Shown: piece after piece, positions 33,896 through 44,324 of the stretch
Numbering within the stretch: the stretch's first letter is position 1
Layout: each line of letters opens with the position of its first letter
Assembly (NCBI GenBank): GCA_963576475.1
Contig: OY754980.1
Coordinates: forward strand, 23,783,934 to 23,847,933
DNA length: 64,000 bases
From: Molanna angustata
Lineage: Eukaryota; Arthropoda; Insecta; Trichoptera; Molannidae
Reading direction: 5' to 3'
Program-made: the position numbers and the translations under genes
The notes under the pieces: generated by a model
What the model saw: the letters and a program-made list of their open reading frames with translations, nothing else
Databases searched by the model: none
Told to the model about the DNA's origin: nothing

Positions 33896-34334
33896 TTTTC
33901 TTGAATTGGATTATTAACAAGAATCCAAACTATTTGTTTCATCGTCTACTGCAATGGTATATAGAATTTATGTTGTCCGTGTAACTTTACAAGTTGCAAT
34001 AATAAACGATTAACATATCAGGCGCACATGAAGTAACAAGAGGTAGAATATAATATTATTTAGTAATGCTGCTGATGGCACGTCGATTGCAATATTCAAA
34101 TATCAGGAGAGCAGAGACTAAGAAATGTGTTACTTTGAAGTTAATAGTGCAAGATATGAGGTCTAAATTATACGGTTCTAATAACAGGAGCGCATAGAAT
34201 ACAGCAGAAACAACAAAATAACGTACCGATTATTTTTTTCAGCATTGTCAGTATAGAGAGCTCCATTAGCAACTCTTCTTGTATTTTCTTCTCAAAAGAT
34301 CAGCAAAGAAGGTAATTTAAATTATCACGTGCAG
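33896..34334. other. Unassigned spacer
   Basis: No recognised gene, frame or repeat. Confidence 0.4.
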
Positions 34335-34970
34335 ATTGTGTGATAATTTTCCAATCATATTTTTTCTCTTTATTTCCATTGCACACGGAGGCCACACCAG
34401 CTACTCTGACTCTATGAAGCATTACAAAATTACATCACTCGAGAGCCGCAGATATTTTTTTTTATTCAAAATTGATAAATCAATGGTTGACTCTCCTGGT
34501 CTCCTAGAAAGATTGACTCTGAGAGTGCCAACAAGACTGACTAGACACTGACTGACTTACTTTTACCTCCCCATTTCCAAAACTAATGCCAGACAGAACT
34601 CTTTCATAGACCGCACTTCCCATTTTTTAACTCCAACATTAGTGATGCCGATAATTGTAACACTCCATTGATTATGGTAAAGGATAGATTATTAAGTACT
34701 CTAATAAACATAATCTTAGTTTTTCACGCTAATGAATTGAGTACGTCACATAAAGGTTCACACACGTACATCCCCCCACACACACACACATGTCTGATTT
34801 TCACTGTTTTTCTTTTCTTTTGCATTACGTAAAATATAACATGGTATTAATGTACCTATATATGTAAATGATGCTGGGCGTGATTATGTTTTTTGAAATT
34901 TGTATCACCTGTTTAATTTTGTCCAGTTTTTGTTTGTATACTTTGAATAAATTAAAATAAAAACAAATCA
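34335..34970 (+). mobile_element. LINE J-type C-terminus and 3' end
   Basis: LESRRYFFLFKIDKSMVDSP and GLLERLTLRVPTRLTRH with a stop, then in the same frame LTYFYLPISKTNARQNSFID and RTSHFLTPTL, follow the LINE J order of L..RR...FLF....G.VDSP.LL....FRVP.R.TR. The 3' part has a short CA tract near 34780 and ends AATAAATTAAAATAAAAAC. One stop and at least one internal deletion are visible. There is no catalytic domain. Confidence 0.8.
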
Positions 34971-35366
34971 ATACAATATTTAAAAACTTTTTGATGGAAT
35001 TTGTAACCTATTCTAAGGCAATATGAACAATAATATTTTAACTCTACATAATTTGAACACAATTTATTAATATATTCAATATACTTTGATGATTTACAAA
35101 AAATAATAACTTCATTTCACAATAATAGTTGTTTTGTTCACAATTATTAAAATAAAAAAAATGTGAATATACAAAAAATGAGAAACTTCAAACAACTAAA
35201 CCTGAAAAATTCATAAACCTAGATTTCATTTGGTAGGATTGAAACAAGGCTTCAAATAAAATCAATTATAACTCAACATCATAACGTTTCATATCATGAA
35301 ATTCGAGTTTTCTCCATTATTGATGTGTCTTTATGAAGGATTTTGCTGTCAATGAATAAAAGATTA
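34971..35366. other. Unassigned AT-rich spacer
   Basis: Nothing is recognised besides A/T-rich words. Confidence 0.4.
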
Positions 35367-35905
35367 TTTTTTACTCCTCACTAATCCAAGGGTGAGTTAT
35401 GACTTCGCAATTTCAGAATGCAATCATGCTGAGATTGCATTCTGAAAGTTTCATCACAATGTATCTGTATGTGTGATATGTGCTGCGTGCTATGTACGGC
35501 GTGTTTATTTTAATTTTATAGATTAAAGTACTCATTCAATTCTTTTAAAATTTTGCAAACATGTATATCTAATAATCGCTTAGACTCCTACAGATTTTGA
35601 ATGATATCTGAATAGTGCTTCTCAAATTTTTTAACTGTCAAATATTTCATAGTGACCCCAAGCTCAGGAAAAATATAATTTGAAATTTTTATTTTAAAAT
35701 TGCTAAAAATGCACATCTCCTTCAGAAAATGGCCTTCAAGAATTATCAAGAAAATGGCATTCAAGTTTTCATAATAAAATATTTAAATAAAAAATAATTA
35801 AGCAAACTCATTATATGAAAACCCTGAAAATTTTCCATACAAAATTTGAATATTTCATGGAGTGACTTGTTAGTGAGAAGTTTAGCGTTGGCCACAACCC
35901 ACTCG
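35367..35905 (+). repeat. Interspersed repeat R1, copy 2
   Basis: It is collinear with copy 1 at 4681-5239, from ACTCCTCACTAATCCAAGGG to GTTTAGCGTTGGCCACAACC and ACTCG. Relative to copy 1, about 25 bases after GGGTGAGTTATG are lost, and the segment before the right end is slightly rearranged. The subterminal inverted word ACTCCTCACTA/TAGTGA(G)AAGT is partly decayed at the right side. Confidence 0.75.
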
Positions 35906-36716
35906 GTTTAATTTAATAATGATTACTAGTTTATTATATAAGGTTACATTAATATGAGAAAACTCACGAGGAAATCTTTGTTGAGCCAACAAAAGACCGA
36001 TTAAATGAATGTGAAATAGATATTTAAAGGAAACAAGGTACCTACCCTTTGATATTACGATTATCCTTATTTACCATGTAGGTGAAGCCGTTAGAAAAAC
36101 AAATTTTATTCATCGAATATTTATTACACTCCTACCTACTTTGTAAAGGCGAGCTAATGTATTTGTACTAGTGTGTATCGGATAACATTAACGTCGTCGA
36201 TATTATGTAGAATACCCATACAACAACTACATGTTATGAAATACGATATTGTGGAAGCTCTTTCTTTTATATGTATATTTGCATAGAAAAAAACAAAAAA
36301 AAAACATCTAAGAAATTGAATATTTAAACTAAATGAACAAAATATAAACAGCATTATTTTTTACCAGATAAAGCTGGTAAATAATTGTGTAATTTCTACT
36401 TTGTTGTGTGTTTGTGTTTGTTAAATGCACAAAATACGCCATTAATTGTAGATATCTTATCTGCAGACATAATATATCACTTATCACTAATATATTTTGA
36501 GTTTGGAATTGTAAGATAATCATCATCATTTTTTCCAAAAAGGTGCAACATACAACAGTTACTTGCACGAAAGCAATTTAAAATGTCTTTATGTAGTTTC
36601 TATTGTATATCTCGTTATGATTTCGCACAAAATAGTTAATAATAAAACTATAATAACCGTATTGTGGCGACTGTATTGGCACAATTATTACAATTTATAA
36701 AGTATATTGAATGTCT
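35906..36716. other. Unassigned AT-rich interval
   Basis: Short minus-strand frames at 36154-36354 and 36329-36568 have no recognisable features. No repeat match was found. Confidence 0.4.
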
Positions 36717-37100
36717 TCTTCTTCAATGGCGCTACAGCCCATATCGAGCCTTGGCCTCCGTCAGTCTTCGCCTCCAGCTTCTTCTATCGTCTGCAGCAAC
36801 TCTCCAACTGCCCGGCACTTGCAGTAATTGGGAAGCATCCCTTCCAACTTCGTCCTCCCATCGCAGCCGCGGTCTTCCAACCTTTCTTCTTCCACCTGGA
36901 TGTCCACACAGAACTTTCTTTGGTATTCGCTGTGGTGACATTCTCTGTACAGTACATGTCCGGCTCTTCTCAATCTGTTCAATCTGACATGCACAGAGAG
37001 TCTGGGAGTCTTGTTGATAGCATACAGCTCATTATTGTATCTAATCCTCCAGTCGTTACCATCAGGCACAGGTCCTAGGATTCTACGAAACACTCGTCTC
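36717..37100 (-). mobile_element. LINE C, copy 2: RTE-like C-terminus
   Basis: The first frame (37093 down) reads MFRRILGPVPDGNDWRIRYN, NELYAINKTPRLSVHVRLNR and LRRAGHVLYRE. After a shift near 36945 the second frame reads RIPKKVLCGHPGGRRKVGRP, RLRWEDEVGRDASQLLQVPG and SWRRRLTEAKARYGL with a stop. Read together they are the full post-RT tail of this lineage (FRR..G......W..RYN.ELY, R..WAGH, GRPRLRWEDEV). The end is CATTGAAGAAGAAGAC. A single frameshift separates the parts, so it is better preserved than copy 1. Confidence 0.88.
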
Positions 37101-37618
37101 TCAATTGAGTATTCATAATTGATATTGAATATCTACCTACTAAATTTACTTTTTCGGCATTATTTTTAAAATACTTTAAGACATCTCTTCAATTGGCTTT
37201 GATATATGTAATGTTTTTAAGTAATTTATAAAATAGCTGTTGAGGTGAAATAAAATAAAATAAATAAATAAAAGGATCATCCTGAAAATCAGCTATATTT
37301 TATTGCTGAGCATGGTATTTTTGAGAAGCAAAGTATGTAGGTAGATGGTGTTTGTATAATATTGTTTGTTCTTGTTTTCTCGTATGTTTTGGTGACGAAA
37401 AAACGTAATCATTATCGTTAAATAACTTGAGCCAGACTTCCGGGTGCGCATAGCGCAAATTTGTGCTAATTTGTTTGCTTGGTAGGTAATGTGCATATCG
37501 CTCCTCTCTTCGGCGAAATGGCGCAAGAAAGTTGACGAAAAATATAACAACTATTGTCCCAATAAATATTTACTTATTCAATGGTGATGATTATCTTTAT
37601 CTAAAATATGTTTTCATT
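37101..37618. other. Unassigned interval with a possible LINE tail
   Basis: AAATAAAATAAAATAAATAA at about 37248 followed by CTGAAAATCAGC and ATTGCTGAGCATGGTA recalls the 3' motifs at 6655-6800. No coding remnant is visible. Confidence 0.3.
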
Positions 37619-37700
37619 CATTCATTCATACCATCACGGCACATCCCACAATGTGGGGTAACCAGCGAAAGCTGTGCGGGTGTGCATTGCCTTATAAATG
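37619..37700 (-). mobile_element. 3' end of a LINE A relative
   Basis: (CATT)n, then CATACCATCACGGCACATCC and CAATGTGGGGTAACCAGCGA. The same order, CCATACCATCACGCC then CCTATTTGGGGTAGGCAGAG, marks the 3' ends of LINE A at 16.07 and 53.70 kb. Upstream sequence no longer matches LINE A protein, so this is a related but distinct lineage or a very short truncated copy. Confidence 0.45.
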
Positions 37701-37898
37701 GGAGAACAACACATCTATGTATACCCACACACCAGTCTCATTTCACCAAAAAAGGCACTACATTTAGAATGGGTGGTGAACCTCATTGGTGAACTACGAG
37801 TATGTAAGATTTTATTGTTGCCTGTTGTATTTTAGATTACCCGGCTCTTACGGGACACTCGAAAACAATGATTTAAAAGAATGGAATGATTTAAAGTC

Positions 37899-38125
37899 GG
37901 CCTTCGTGGCTCAGTTGGTTAGATATCTGACTGCTGAGCCAAAGGTCCCGGGTTCGATTCCCGGTGGAGACACAGTTTTTAATTGTGTTTTCAGTCTGGA
38001 TCTGTGAGACGATTAATATCGTAAGTCTCCAGAATGTGGCAACATGTTATTGGGTGCGTGTTAAATAATATTTGACATAGTACCTGTTAGTTGCCCGAGA
38101 AACAATATTAAATAAATAAATAAAT
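37899..38125 (+). mobile_element. SINE1, best-preserved copy
   Basis: GGCCTTCGTGGCTCAGTTGG (A box), GGTCCCGGGTTCGATTCCCG (B box), TTTTCAGTCTGGATCTGTGA, TCGTAAGTCTCCAGAATGTG, ATTGGGTGCGTGTTAAATAA and TAGTTGCCCGAGAAACAATA, ending in (AAAT)n. All motifs used to define the family are intact, so this copy is a good reference. A cloverleaf does not form beyond the D and T arms, which rules out a functional tRNA. Confidence 0.92.
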
Positions 38126-39405
38126 GGAAGCACTATTCTAAGCCGGTGCCTCACAGCTAACTGAAAATTGTATTATTTTGTTTTATTTAACACTTTTAAT
38201 AATATCATCGACTGTATAGTTTTTACCAAAAATCTTGCGCAGATCCCAAATTTGTGTATTTTTGTTTCGTTGGTATACGTGCTAATCGTCCCCCTTCTCA
38301 GTGAATTTGCTCAAGATATTTGGCGGCATCTTTAATAAATATTTTAATTCAAAATATCACATAGTGAAGTGAAGATGATTGTCTGAAACACACACAGCCA
38401 GATATAAACAATTTAAACAACCTTCGGTTTTCTTGAATATTTTCAATGTTTGATCTCAATAATAACAAGAACCAATAAGATTACTTAACATTCAACTAAC
38501 CTATTACCAATTTCTCATTGGGTACGTTTTTACAGGCAATTTATTTAATGTCTTCCATGTATTTCTTCAAGGTAGGAACCTAGCGATCAATGAAAATGGT
38601 AATTCAATATTATTATTATTATTTTTATTATCTCTTTACCAATTTATTCACTTCTTTACTTCTATGTTTCCTCCGACCCACCGATATTTTATCAAACGTA
38701 TAAAAAGTTTTCCACTTTAGCCTTCAATTCTCATCACAGCTGCTTTTCGTTTGAGAATTCCAGGTCTGGATTCCAACTACTTCTTAGGTCTTTAATTTAA
38801 TCTAATTTTTTAAAATAAGAACACACAATTTACTAATGGTTTAGTAACTATATATTTTACAAGTGACTTAAAAAAGAAAACAAAATATTTGAAAATTCGA
38901 CATGTAGTTTTATGCAGTGATATAGACATGTGTCTTAAAACTTTTGATAGCGACCTAATAAACACAATATGACACATTAAATTTTTCGCAAGAACACATA
39001 AATCGAATAAATAGGTCAAATAAAGGACAGAGAAGACAGAAGTATGGATAATATTATATGAGACAGTGCATAGATGTGAATGAAGTGAGTCAGCTAACAA
39101 ATGTACCTATGCATATCAGTTCAGTTAAAATGAATTGTAAAGCTATTCCGACACAAGCACTGCTTAGTGGAATAGTTTTTATCCACTGGATGTTGGTACT
39201 GATAGATTGTATTCATTTTGTCAGTGCCAACATGTTATACTAAATTGTCAATTTTTAAAATTTTTTTTTTTGTTCTATGTTTCACTGTCGTATTGTTGTA
39301 ATTTTTTATGTATGGTTATTGTGGATTTAAATAAATAAATAAAAAAAAAAATAAATATATTTTTTCGTTTGTGAAAAAAATAATCGATTGGGAAAATTGG
39401 TTTTG
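38126..39405. other. Unassigned interval with a possible retroposed tail
   Basis: 39245-39355 is T-rich and ends in AAATAAATAAATAAAAAAAA, like the LINE 3' ends here. The preceding 61-codon frame (39058-39243) has no recognisable domain. The rest is unassigned. Confidence 0.35.
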
Positions 39406-39498
39406 ATAGCTGGTGGCAGAGCCGTTAGGGCGCTGGCTAAGTAATCCACTAGTCGCAAAATCGAATCCTGCCACAACCAATTTCGTTCACCTATAGCA
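39406..39498 (+). mobile_element. SINE2 copy, 5' part, split by LINE B
   Basis: GGTGGCAGAGCCGTTAGGGC (A-box region), AGTCGCAAAATCGAATCCTG (B-box region) and CAATTTCGTTCACCTATAGC match the other SINE2 copies. The sequence breaks at ATAGCA, where other copies continue CAAGCATTCATGCTTAA; that continuation is found at 40417. Confidence 0.88.
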
Positions 39499-40410
39499 AA
39501 TCTGTAGAGGCGTCAGACAGGGAGACACCATTTCTCCCAAACTATTTACTGTTGCCCTGGAAAATGTTTTTAAAACTTTAAATTGGGAAAAAAAGGGTAT
39601 AAAAATAAATGGCATGTATCTGACCCATCTCAGATTTGCTGATGACATAGTTCTTGTAAGTGAAGATCTGGCAGAATTAAGTGGCATGATCAAAGATCTG
39701 CACGAAGCTTCCCTAAAGATTGGCCTGGAGATGAATATAAATAAAACGAAAATAATGAGTTCATCCAGCAACAGCTTAAAAATCGACAACAAAACGATTG
39801 AAGCTGTAGACGAGTATATTTATCTTGGGCAGAAAATCACATTAGGGAAGGAAAACCAAACAGCGGAAATACCTAGAAGGATTGGTCTCGGCTGGGCTGC
39901 TTTTGGCAAACTCCAGCATATCCTAAAAAACAAAGAAATCCCCATTAATTTGAAACGAAGAGTTTTTGAATCGTGTGTCCTCCCTGTGATGACGTATGGT
40001 CTAGAAACGATGACATTGACTGCCAACACCACATACAAACTTAAATGCGCACAGCGATCCATGGAGAGGCAAATGTTAGGCATAAGTCTGAGAAATAAAA
40101 TAAGAAATGAAGAGATCAGACGCCAGACCAAGGTTGTCGACATTATGGACCATGTAGCAAGATTAAAGTGGCAATGGGCAGGTCACGTTGCTAGACAGGG
40201 AACAGAGAGATGGGCACCCAGAGTTATGAGGTGGAGACCATGGGGAAATAAACGGGGAATAGGTCGACCGATGAAAAGATGGGCGGACGATATTGTCCCT
40301 GTTGCGGGTAGAAACTGGCCGAGACGAGCCATGGACCGAAATAAATGGAAGGATTTTGAAGAGGCCTACATCCAGCAGTGGAGAGACGGCTAAAGAAGAA
40401 GAAGAAGAAG
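39499..40410 (+). mobile_element. LINE B, copy 2: best-preserved LINE frame in the window
   Basis: An uninterrupted 298-codon frame runs from the 5' truncation point to the stop at 40391. It reads RGVRQGDTISPKLFT (RT motif B), MYLTHLRFADDIVLVSEDLA (motif C with intact FADD, codons at 39635-39646), NINKTKIMSSSS, YIYLGQKITL, FESCVLPVMTYGLETMTL, RSMERQMLGISLRNKIRNEE, GHVARQGTERW, IGRPMKRWADDIVPVAGRNW and EAYIQQWRDG. The 3' end is (AAG)n. The N-terminal endonuclease and RT motif A are missing. The flanks ATAGCA at 39493-39498 and 40411-40416 form a target duplication inside a SINE2. It belongs to an RTE-like lineage by its short C-terminus and simple-repeat tail. Confidence 0.93.
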
Positions 40411-40440
40411 ATAGCACAAGCATATGAATATTTAAATAAT
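40411..40440 (+). mobile_element. SINE2 copy, 3' part
   Basis: ATAGCACAAGCATATGAATA and TTTAA follow the (AAG)n end of LINE B and are the continuation of the SINE2 begun at 39406. ATAGCA is the duplicated target. Confidence 0.8.
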
Positions 40441-41166
40441 ACTTGACCCTTTTTGACCGACGGTACTTATTAGTACCAAATACTTATAATAAGTAACACT
40501 ACAACATTATTTCGTAAGAAAAACTCATATTAAGACGAAAAATGACATTTTTATGTACCTATATATTGTGGCCACAATGTATATAGTAAATCGTAACTAT
40601 TGAAAAGAAAATAGTGTAAAAGAAAGTCATTGTTTTTTTCATTTAATTTTGTAACAACTGAATTGTCCATATGATAAAAACTTAAATTTTTTACATTAAT
40701 AAAAAAAGTCCGATGGTACCATGCTAATATTACATTTTAAATGTTTAAATTTTATATTCAAGCCTTTATAGAGCACCATTTTTTTCAGAGTTATAAAACA
40801 AAATTTAAAAATTTGAATCATATGAATGCGCGAGCAACAAAGGATAAAATATGTTCGAAACTAATATTAACCGACGGCCAACTAAGGGTTTATTTCAATC
40901 TTAAAAAAAAACTACATAAATAAATTAAATATGATAAATATTCATCATCTTCATCCCTTCCTTATCAACGCTTTCCTATATCCATTACCCTTCCCTTTTC
41001 CCCACTTACACTCACCATCATACAATGACTACCCAACATCAATAATATATAATAATTTAAATATGTGAAACTTTATAATTGGCTATTTCTAAAGTATTAT
41101 AAATGTATAGCTATTAAGTTTCCAAACAAATAACAAATAAAAATTAAATAAAAATAAATATTTGTC
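40441..41166. other. Unassigned interval
   Basis: The 60-codon frame at 40741-40923 is lysine-rich without a recognised domain. 40940-41160 looks like a C/T-rich retrotransposon 3' end leading into AAATAAAAATTAAATAAAAA, similar in style to 43940-44150. Confidence 0.35.
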
Positions 41167-41380
41167 GGCCTTCGTGGTTTATTTGTTTAGATATTATCTG
41201 ATTCCTGTTCGATTCCCCGTGGACACAGTTTTCGATTGAATTTTTAATTGTTTTTTTATCTGCGAGACGACAAATATAATAATTCTCCGGGATTTGGCAA
41301 ATTGTTATAAGTTTGTGGCAAATAAATATTCGACATATCATATTGTTAATTGTCTGTAAAATTATACAAAATAAAACAAA
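41167..41380 (+). mobile_element. SINE1 copy, strongly diverged
   Basis: GGCCTTCGTGGTTTATTTGT (A box degraded), CCTGTTCGATTCCCCGTGGA (B box), TCTGCGAGACGACAAATATA, CTCCGGGATTTGGCAAATTG and ATTCGACATATCATATTGTT follow the family order. A deletion between the A and B boxes removes about 12 bases. It is the oldest-looking SINE1 here. Confidence 0.75.
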
Positions 41381-41394
41381 ATTAAAATATAATA

Positions 41395-41605
41395 TATCAT
41401 AAATTTTTAATATCTCTATAGAGACGAATTTCGAATATTATAGGAAAACTCATGACAGACAGAGTTCACGACCTGTCATCAGCTGGTTTCTATGATCACC
41501 ATTTGCGCTTGCGCAACGTTTACCAATTATGCCTTCTGATTGAGTTCCCTTTGAATGTAATTTTGATGTTCTATTAAAATTTTAAAAGTTCTTTCAAAAT
41601 ACAAA
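41395..41605 (+). repeat. Interspersed repeat R3, copy 2
   Basis: ATATCTCTATAGAGACGAAT, ACGACCTGTCATCAGCTGGT, TTGCGCTTGCGCAACGTTTA and TTATGCCTTCTGATTGAGTT match copy 1 at 7235-7422. It is oriented opposite to the copies at 42106 and 43025. Confidence 0.7.
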
Positions 41606-41639
41606 TATTTTTGAAACATATGAAGTACAAATTTGTTAA

Positions 41640-42105
41640 TAACTACCAACATTAATTGCAGACTTTAAAGACAAGACGAAGGACCTCAGAGTTAATGTAC
41701 CTTTATGACATAATAAACTTCAATATTGACTGTACAGACCTTCTGAAAATAATAAACTTCAACATACCAAACAGACGAACAAGACACACCTCAAAGTTAT
41801 TTTTAGACAAAAAAAAACACAAATGCCGCTCAGAATTCGCCATTGTACCGATGCCTTACCACGTATAATTATTTGAAAAAGATCAGGTCCGTGGACATAC
41901 TGTGTATGTCCAGGTCTCTTTTCAGGAGCCACGTTAGACAGGAATAATTATTTTTTTTGTTACCAGCAGTGAGTACAATGCAACATGAAATCAAAGATGG
42001 GCTGATTTAGTTACGCTCTTAACCTACTTATGTTGCTATTCCTATTTATTACATTTGTTAAAAAAATATTATTGTACGTTGCCCATTTTTTTAAATAAAT
42101 AAAAA
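41640..42105 (+). mobile_element. LINE J-type C-terminus and 3' end
   Basis: TLKTRRRTSELMYLYDIINF, NIDCTDLLKIINFNIPNRRT and RHTSKLFLDKK match the RR...D..FLY......IDC.ELL......P.RRTRHTS module of LINE J. The frame ends at 41868. The 3' part finishes with AAATAAATAAAAAAAAA at about 42105, directly against repeat R3. The copy is 5'-truncated; no RT domain. Confidence 0.82.
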
Positions 42106-42395
42106 AAAATTGCCATGATAAGGGATTTCAATAAGAAGGCATAATTGGTCAAGGTTGCGCAATCGCATAAAGTGATCACGTAAACCGGCCGATGACAGAT
42201 CGTAAGCCCTGTATATGCTTTGAGTTCCTGGTTCTCCTATAATATTCCAAATTCGTTTCTATTGAGAAGTAAACACTTGTCAACAAAATATCATTTACTT
42301 CCGACTGGGAAAAAAATACAAAATCCAACATTTGCATCTTTAAAAATATTCAAAATAAAATGATGAACGTAGCGAACGAAGCCAGCTAGTTGCCC
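42106..42395 (-). repeat. Interspersed repeat R3, copy 3, with a defined end
   Basis: The reverse complement starts ACTAGCTGGCTTCGTTCGCT (42393 downwards) and continues through CCCAGTCGGAAGTAAATGAT, AACGAATTTGGAATATTATA, GGAGAACCAGGAACTCAAAG, CTGTCATCGGCCGGTTTACG, GCGATTGCGCAACCTTGACC and ATTATGCCTTCTTATTG. The opening ACTAGCTG..CTTCG motif also occurs at 61746 (ACTAGCTGTGGGCTTCGCTA). It gives the best view of one R3 terminus. Confidence 0.7.
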
Positions 42396-43024
42396 AATAA
42401 ATTAATCCCTAAAGATTACTTACGTAATCAATAAGGATCAATCTACATATAACAATTCCTTATAAATAATTCCTAGTTTATTTACACACATAATACTACG
42501 AGAGTTTATTTTGAATAAACTTCCAGCCAATGGTTTGGTTATAATCAATCTACATAATTCACATTTCGCGTGAGTAATTTTGGAATTATTAAAGAAATGC
42601 TCCCTTGCTCTGTGTATAACAGTTGATAAAATTAATGGATTTTTTGCCAAGGCAGTCACAGTGCTTAGCTTATTTCGATTTCAGCAAACAGTTAATACAC
42701 AAAACACAAAACTCGTTCAATAGGCTACAATATAAAGCTTATTTTGTGAAAAAACTATATATTATTTCTGCGTATGTGTAGATTTTTTTTAACTTTAAGT
42801 AGTTGAAATATTTCAGAAGAGTATTATAAGATTGATTAAGAAAATGTAAAATTATCAATTTCGTACGTAAAAAAAAATCTTTTTTTTTATCCACTGTGGA
42901 AGATGGGAAAAAAAAATTTAAAGAGTTGTACATTTTTTTTAATTGATTAAAATTCCAAGTACAAATAATATTTACAAGCATTATTTGTAATATACTTAAT
43001 ATATTTGTCGAATTGTACGAAATG
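42396..43024. other. Unassigned AT-rich spacer
   Basis: Two minus-strand frames (42438-42659, 42739-43059) have no recognisable domain. The latter starts inside repeat R3. Confidence 0.4.
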
Positions 43025-43225
43025 AAATTGAATAATTGATGAACGTTGCGCAAGCGCATAAAGTGATCAAGTAAACCAGCCGATGACAGTTCGTAAGCCC
43101 TGTAGGCGCCATGAGTTCCTGGTTCTTCTATAATATCCCAACTTCATCTATATTGAGATGTTAAAAAATTTGTCTATTAAAATATCATTTGACTCCCGAC
43201 GACAGGGAAAAAAATCCAATGTTTG
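43025..43225 (-). repeat. Interspersed repeat R3, copy 4
   Basis: On the minus strand: CATCTCAATATAGATGAAGT, GAAGAACCAGGAACTCATGG, CTTACGAACTGTCATCGGCT, GATCACTTTATGCGCTTGCG and CAACGTTCATCAATTATTC. The upstream CCCTGTCGTCGGGAGTCAAA matches the CCCAGTCGGAAGTAAA of copy 3. Confidence 0.7.
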
Positions 43226-44142
43226 CGTATATGCAATTGAAAAATATTCGTTATACATATAATATGTCCATAGCGTTTATATACATAATGAAAAGGTAGA
43301 CAGGTACGTAGGGGAAAGCAGGTAACGCTTGGCGCGTTCAAACCGCTCTTAAGTAAATCAATTAAGGATTATTTCATAGGGAATCATGATAATTATAATT
43401 TTCCCAACACACATGTATATATCCGTCGTATAAATTAACCGAGAAGTTCGAAACATGACTTTGGGGCCATTAAATCTATCTACTAACTAATTAGGGATCT
43501 TCTCCATTACTAATTTTATTATTTTCCAATCGCATTAAAAGGGTTATCCGACGGTGATTGAAGGATAAGTTCTCCTGATTTGGGTCAACTATTAACCTTC
43601 ACATACATATAGGTACCTACCTATATTTGGCCGATACACTACATACAGTTAACGACAAGCAAATCTGCAAACTTATCTGCGGAAATCTGACCTATGTATC
43701 ACCTACCTATTCCATGTCACAGGTAACTAATAAGTGCGCATTTATTTATTTATAAAAAGAAACAGAACATGGGAATACACATAACATGTGTATCAGTAAA
43801 TCATGATTGATTTAATAAGCTTTTAAGAATAAAAATTAAATTAGTTAACTATACAGTGTAGTATGTTATTGTTAAAACATGCTTCAGAAAAAAGAACTAT
43901 TATTAAGAAACAATCCACTATGCCGAAGGAAAAACAGGTTTGGTGGTGTACGTGTGTTTCCCTTTTTCCTACATTTCTATCCTACTCCCTTCCTCAAAAC
44001 CACTTATTTTTGTTAATATAATAATGATAATATTTGTAAACATAATATGTATGTTAGAATATGTCATATTATGTATGTTAGAAAAATATGTGAATTTAAC
44101 TGTCTGTTAACACAATAAATTAAAAATAAAAATAAAATAAAT
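43226..44142. other. Unassigned interval, LINE-tail-like at its end
   Basis: No gene is recognised. 43920-44142 resembles a LINE 3' untranslated region (C/T-rich, AATAAATTAAAAATAAAAAT at the end). Words such as TTATGTATGTTAGAA are duplicated near 44045-44085. Confidence 0.35.
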
Positions 44143-44281
44143 AATATCTAGGAAGTAGGCTTCAACTGGGATACTTAGCATAATATCTAAGGATTAGACT
44201 TCACCTGAGATACATAGAATAATACCAAGGGATTAGGCTTCAACTGGTATACTTGGCATAATATCTAGGGAATAGGCGCTA
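44143..44281. repeat. 39-bp minisatellite, about 3.5 units
   Basis: Units begin AATATCTAGGAAGTAGGCTT at 44143, AATATCTAAGGATTAGACTT at 44182, AATACCAAGGGATTAGGCTT at 44221 and AATATCTAGGGAATAGGCGC at 44260. Each full unit is exactly 39 bases and includes CAACTGG.ATACTT.GCAT or a variant. Units differ by several substitutions but no indels. Confidence 0.88.
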
Positions 44282-44324
44282 AGGGGGTATCTATACTACC
44301 TGTCCACCCTATAGATTCGTGTTT

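Noticed and set aside
4681..35905. The two R1 copies as LTRs of one retrotransposon
   Set aside because: They are 30 kb apart, lack TG...CA ends, and the interval holds no gag-pol; it contains unrelated LINEs and SINEs.
37899..37975. tRNA gene at SINE1 heads (also 19650, 19762, 32459)
   Set aside because: A and B boxes are present, but anticodon and acceptor stems do not pair, and the same body follows every copy.
41395..42395. Inverted R3 copies as ends of one transposon around a LINE J tail
   Set aside because: The interior is an ordinary 5'-truncated LINE 3' end, and a third copy at 43.0 kb shows R3 inserts on its own.
44143..44281. CRISPR-like array
   Set aside because: Units are contiguous without unique spacers and the context is eukaryotic; it is a minisatellite.
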